Under the pieces are notes generated by a model. The model was not told the origin of the DNA. It saw only the letters and a program-made list of their open reading frames with translations, and did no database searches. The translations under genes were made by a program, and so were the position numbers. 64,000 nt of DNA from Actinopolyspora erythraea (GTDB taxonomy: Bacteria > Actinomycetota > Actinomycetes > Mycobacteriales > Pseudonocardiaceae), in contig NZ_CP022752.1 in assembly GCF_002263515.1 (NCBI RefSeq), positions 62,001 through 126,000 of the forward strand, given 5' to 3'. Shown piece after piece: positions 60,989 to 64,000 of this stretch; position 1 is the first letter of the stretch, and each line of letters opens with the position of its first letter.

Positions 60989-61449
60989 GCCCGATCACCG
61001 TGGCCGTGGCGGCCGACAACGCCGGTGTGGAACTCAAGAAGCTGCTCGCCGAACAGCTGGAGGGTGACTCCAGGGTGGGCGAGGTGCTGGACTACGGGGT
61101 GCACGACGACTCCGACGACCGGGCCTACCCCCGGCTGGGGCTGGCGGCGGCCGAAGCCGTGGCGCGCGGTGAGGCCGACCGGGCGGTGCTGGTCTGCGGC
61201 ACCGGGATCGGCATGTGCGTCTCGGCCAACAAGGTCGAGGGAGTGCGCGCTACGGTCGCGCACGACTCCTATTCGGCGGAGCGCTCGATCAAGTCGAACG
61301 ACTGCCAGGTGCTGACCATGGGAGCCAGGGTCATCGGGCCCGAGCTGGCCAGACGACTGGTCGACGAGTGGCTGGGCTATTCCTTCGACCCGTCCTCGGC
61401 GAGCGCGGCCAAGGTCGCCTACATAACCGACTACGAACACCAGAGCTGA
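60985..61449 (+). CDS. RpiB-family sugar-phosphate isomerase
   Basis: 154 residues from the ATG that overlaps the kinase stop. RpiB/LacAB fold: VAVAADNAGVELKKLLAE, DYGVHDDSDDRAYPRLGLAAAEAVA, catalytic Cys71 in V-C-G-T-G-I-G-M-C, then NKVEGVRATVAHDSYSAERS and NDCQVLTMGARVIG. In erythritol and threitol catabolism an RpiB homologue interconverts erythrulose-4-phosphate and erythrose-4-phosphate, which then enters the pentose phosphate pathway. Ribose-5-phosphate isomerase activity cannot be excluded. Confidence 0.92.
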   Translation: MSPITVAVAADNAGVELKKLLAEQLEGDSRVGEVLDYGVHDDSDDRAYPRLGLAAAEAVARGEADRAVLVCGTGIGMCVSANKVEGVRATVAHDSYSAERSIKSNDCQVLTMGARVIGPELARRLVDEWLGYSFDPSSASAAKVAYITDYEHQS

Positions 61450-61575
61450 TAGCCGCGGCCGTCGGCGGCAGCGGTGGGGAACGGCCGGAGTGCCCCGGAG
61501 CGGTGAGGCCGGCCCCGGCCCGCCGTCGCGGTGAGCCATCGGACAGCGGTGGGACCGCTGAAGGAGGAATCAACA

Positions 61576-62613
61576 GTGCGCGTGCTGGCAGCGGGAGACA
61601 ACTTCGTCGGCCCGGACCTGCTCGAGACCGCGGTGCGTTCCCAGGTGGACGACCCGGAGGTCGGCAAGCTCAAACTTCCCTGGCCGGTCGAGCCGTTCGG
61701 CCCCGTCGGCGGGGTCGAGGAGGCCAGCGGAACCGAACAGCAGGTGATCGAGGCCGTCGAGGGCGCCGAGGTGTGCGTGACCCAGATGGCACCGTTCACC
61801 GAGCGGGTGTTCGCCGCCGCTCCCTCGCTGAAGCTGGTCGCCGTCTCGCGCGGCGGTCCGGTCAACGTGGACCTGGCGGCCGCTACGAGGGCGGGGGTCT
61901 CGGTGACCTACGCGCCGGGGCGCAACGCCGCCGCTGCCGCCGAGTACGCGGTCGGCATGATCCTGGCGGCGATGCGGCGCATCCCCGACTCCGACTCGGA
62001 GCTCAAGCGGGGCGAGTGGCGGGGCGACTTCTACGCCTACCCCGAGACGGGCATCGAGCTGGAGGGCAGCACGGTCGGCCTGGTCGGCTACGGCGCGATC
62101 GGCAGCAGGGTCGCCAGGGTGCTGCGCGCCTTCGGCGCCGAGGTGCTGGTGGCCGACCCCTACACCGACCCGGACAAGCTGCGGGCCGACGGGGTGGAGC
62201 CGGTCGCGCTGGAGGAGATGCTGCCGCGCTGTTCGGTGGTCAGCCTGCACGCCAGGCTCACCCCGGAGACCAAGCACCTGCTCGACGCCGACCGGCTGGC
62301 GCTGCTGCCCGAGGGAGCGGTGCTGGTCAACACCGCGAGGGGCGGGCTGCTCGACTACCGGCCGCTGCCCGGGCTGCTGCGTGACGGCAAGCTGGGCGCG
62401 CTGGCGCTGGACGTCTACGACGAGGAACCCCCGCCGCCCGAGTGGCCGCTGCACGGCGCGCCCAACCTCATCACCACCCCGCACCTGGCGGGGGCCACGC
62501 GGCAGACCGCGCACCGGGCCGCCGGGATCGTCGCTGCCGAGGTCGGGCGCTACGCGCGCGGCGAGCCGGCCGCGCACCTGGCCAACCCCGACGTCCTGGG
62601 GAGCGAGACATGA
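61576..62613 (+). CDS. D-isomer 2-hydroxyacid dehydrogenase (SerA-like)
   Basis: 345 residues from GTG 61576 with a very strong AAGGAGGA seven nt upstream; longer frames lack it. NAD-binding G-L-V-G-Y-G-A-I-G-S near 161, DPYTDP after the second strand, catalytic Arg in N-T-A-R-G-G, Glu in DVYDEEP and His in T-P-H-L-A-G-A-T. N-terminal half is longer than usual (LKLPWPVEPFGPVGG insertion). The same pairing with a FGGY kinase is common in actinobacterial sugar-acid loci; the substrate is undetermined. Overlaps the next gene by 4 nt. Confidence 0.9.
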   Translation: MRVLAAGDNFVGPDLLETAVRSQVDDPEVGKLKLPWPVEPFGPVGGVEEASGTEQQVIEAVEGAEVCVTQMAPFTERVFAAAPSLKLVAVSRGGPVNVDLAAATRAGVSVTYAPGRNAAAAAEYAVGMILAAMRRIPDSDSELKRGEWRGDFYAYPETGIELEGSTVGLVGYGAIGSRVARVLRAFGAEVLVADPYTDPDKLRADGVEPVALEEMLPRCSVVSLHARLTPETKHLLDADRLALLPEGAVLVNTARGGLLDYRPLPGLLRDGKLGALALDVYDEEPPPPEWPLHGAPNLITTPHLAGATRQTAHRAAGIVAAEVGRYARGEPAAHLANPDVLGSET

Positions 62614-64000
62614 TCACCGCGGTCGACATCGGGACTTCGCTGACCAAGGCGGCGGCCTTCGACGACTCGGGTCGCGTGCTGGTCGAGGCGAGCAGGCACT
62701 CGCGCCTGGAGCACCACACCGACGGCAGGGTCGAACAGGACCTCGACGACGTCGTGTCCACTGTGGCCGCGGTGGTGCGCGAGGTGGGGGAGCGGACCGG
62801 GCAGCGGCCGCGCGCGGTGGCGCTGACCGGGCAGGGTGACGGGCTGTGGCTGCGGGACTCAGCCGGAAGGCCGGTCCGCCGGCCCATCTCGTGGATGGAC
62901 GGTCGCGCCGCTCCCGTGGTGAAGCGGTGGCAGCGCGACGGGGTCAGCAGGCAGGTCTACGACCGCACCGGCAACGGGCTGTTCCCCGGTGCGCAGGGCC
63001 CCCTGCTGGCCCACCTCCGCGATCACGAGCCGGAGTCGCTGCGCGAGGCCGCGGTGGCCGGTTACTGCGTCGACTCGGTGCTGCACGTGCTGACCGGTGA
63101 GATCGGCGTGGACGCCTCGGACGCCTCCGTGCCGTTCCTGGACGCCGACACCAGGGAGTACGACGAGCAGGCGCTGCGGGCCTGCGGGCTTGAGGAGTAC
63201 CGGCACCTGCTGCCCGAACCGGCCCGGCCGAGGCAGTTGTTCGAGCTCGGCGCCAACGGTGCCGAACTGCTCGGGTTACCCCGGGGGCTGCCGGTCACGG
63301 CGGGGCCGTTCGACCTGCCCGCCTGCGCCGTGGGCGGTGGGCTGCGCGAGTTCGGCGACGGGCTGCTGATCGTGGGGACCACGCTGGCCTGCCAGGTGCT
63401 GACCGAGGTGGGCAAGCGCCGCTGGCAGGACGAGCCGTCCGGGATGTGGCTGTGCACGCCCGAGGAGGACGAGCTGCTGCACGGCATGCCCGCGATGGTG
63501 GGCACGGCCAGCCTCGACTGGGTGCTGGAGCTGCTCGGGATGGAGATCGGCGACCTGGGTGGTGCGCTGGAGACCAGCCCGCCCGGCGCCAACGACGTCT
63601 CCGCACTGCCGTTCCTGGCTCCGGGCGGGGAGCGCTCGCCGTTCGTGGACCCGCGTGCCAGCGGACAGCTCAGCGGGGTGCGGCTGGGGACCAGCCGCAG
63701 CGACGTGGTGCGAGCGGTCTGCGAGAGCGTCGCCTACGCGGCGCGGCACTGCTTCGAGGCGGCCGGGCTGGACGGCAAGCTGGTGGCCTGCGGCGGTGGC
63801 ACGCGTTCGCACCCCTGGGCGCAGGTGTTCGCCGACGTGCTGGGACAGCCGCTGCACCTGCCGGACGACCCCGGCATGGGTGCCAGAGGGGCGGCCGTGA
63901 CGGCCGCCCGCGCGCTGGGCGACGAGGTGGACTCGGGCGAGTGGACGCTGCCGCTGCGCGAGGTCGAGCCCAACCCGGGGGTGCGTGAGCGCTACGAGGA
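62610..64000 (+). CDS. FGGY-family carbohydrate kinase 2, 3' truncated
   Basis: 463 codons visible from ATG 62610 (overlap ATGA with the dehydrogenase); the frame is open at the window end. Actin-like ATPase: V-D-I-G-T-S-L-T-K-A-A-A-F (phosphate-1), G-Q-G-D-G-L-W and PISWMDGRAAPVV (sugar site), GPFDLPACAVGGG, IVGTTLACQVL and the C-terminal V-A-C-G-G-G-T-R-S-H-P-W-A-Q motif. It lacks obvious xylulokinase-only residues and could act on a tetritol, ketose or sugar acid. Nearly complete; most family members end within 30-60 residues of this point. Confidence 0.9.
   Translation, partial: MITAVDIGTSLTKAAAFDDSGRVLVEASRHSRLEHHTDGRVEQDLDDVVSTVAAVVREVGERTGQRPRAVALTGQGDGLWLRDSAGRPVRRPISWMDGRAAPVVKRWQRDGVSRQVYDRTGNGLFPGAQGPLLAHLRDHEPESLREAAVAGYCVDSVLHVLTGEIGVDASDASVPFLDADTREYDEQALRACGLEEYRHLLPEPARPRQLFELGANGAELLGLPRGLPVTAGPFDLPACAVGGGLREFGDGLLIVGTTLACQVLTEVGKRRWQDEPSGMWLCTPEEDELLHGMPAMVGTASLDWVLELLGMEIGDLGGALETSPPGANDVSALPFLAPGGERSPFVDPRASGQLSGVRLGTSRSDVVRAVCESVAYAARHCFEAAGLDGKLVACGGGTRSHPWAQVFADVLGQPLHLPDDPGMGARGAAVTAARALGDEVDSGEWTLPLREVEPNPGVRERYE

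Overview
The window is about 70% G+C and reads as the chromosome of a filamentous actinomycete of the order Pseudonocardiales; Actinopolyspora or Saccharopolyspora relatives are the best guess. The signs are an XRE/DUF5753 regulator paired with DUF397, several DUF3558 lipoproteins, an EspG-type type VII secretion chaperone, IdeR-like and DasR-like operators, and frequent GTG/TTG starts. A BCCT betaine transporter would suit a salt-exposed organism. The genus cannot be proved from the sequence alone.

Layout. 1-9.1 kb: a truncated XRE/DUF5753 regulator with DUF397, then an array of repeated two-gene cassettes (a ~110-residue helical protein followed 5 nt later by a DUF3558 lipoprotein), ending in a PPE-like Gly-rich protein and EspG. 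Two of the intergenic spacers in this array are almost identical although the genes around them have diverged. 9.4-12.7 kb: a sugar-lactone oxidase divergent from a PLP-fold amino-acid deaminase/aldolase, then a TetR regulator. 13.2-16.4 kb: a 1066-residue protein whose last third is a Dit1/PvcA-type isonitrile synthase domain fused to a HAD-like segment and an unrecognised N-terminus. This is the strongest candidate for an undescribed enzyme here. 16.4-17.3 kb holds dispersed palindromic elements and a short minus-strand unit with a strong terminator. 17.3-34.4 kb is mostly housekeeping or metabolic: XRE-TPR regulator, aminoglycoside-phosphotransferase-fold kinase, BCCT transporter, RecB-like nuclease, dehydrogenases, aldo/keto reductase, gamma-glutamyltransferase homologue, RtcB RNA ligase and two WXG-like proteins. 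34.6-41.7 kb: a methyltransferase/coiled-coil/double-glycosyltransferase giant, a SHOCT-like membrane protein, an acyltransferase and MsrA.

41.9-54.2 kb: an AA10 polysaccharide monooxygenase behind two DasR-like sites, dodecin, tRNA-Gly, an F420/flavin oxidoreductase, a LytS-type kinase and LytTR regulator flanking an S49 peptidase and followed by a membrane protein plus a sodium/solute symporter, rhodanese, DUF4328 and SEC-C/DUF5926 proteins, and a ferritin behind tandem IdeR-like boxes. 54.4-64 kb: a divergent sugar/polyol catabolic locus. The left arm holds an MFS permease, a HAD protein and a FGGY kinase; the right arm holds a HAD phosphatase, a DhaK-DhaL kinase, an RpiB isomerase, a 2-hydroxyacid dehydrogenase and a second FGGY kinase cut by the window end. 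The enzyme set resembles C4 polyol/ketose (erythritol, threitol, erythrulose) degradation, but no polyol dehydrogenase or regulator lies inside the window.

Three families of dispersed intergenic sequence recur: a hairpin with a TTTCTCGCGA-like core just after several stop codons, and two longer imperfect palindromes (called A and B here). Start codons were moved inward from the longest frame wherever a Shine-Dalgarno sequence or family length argued for it. Frame lengths, hairpins and motif positions were read by eye; no alignment or database search was run.
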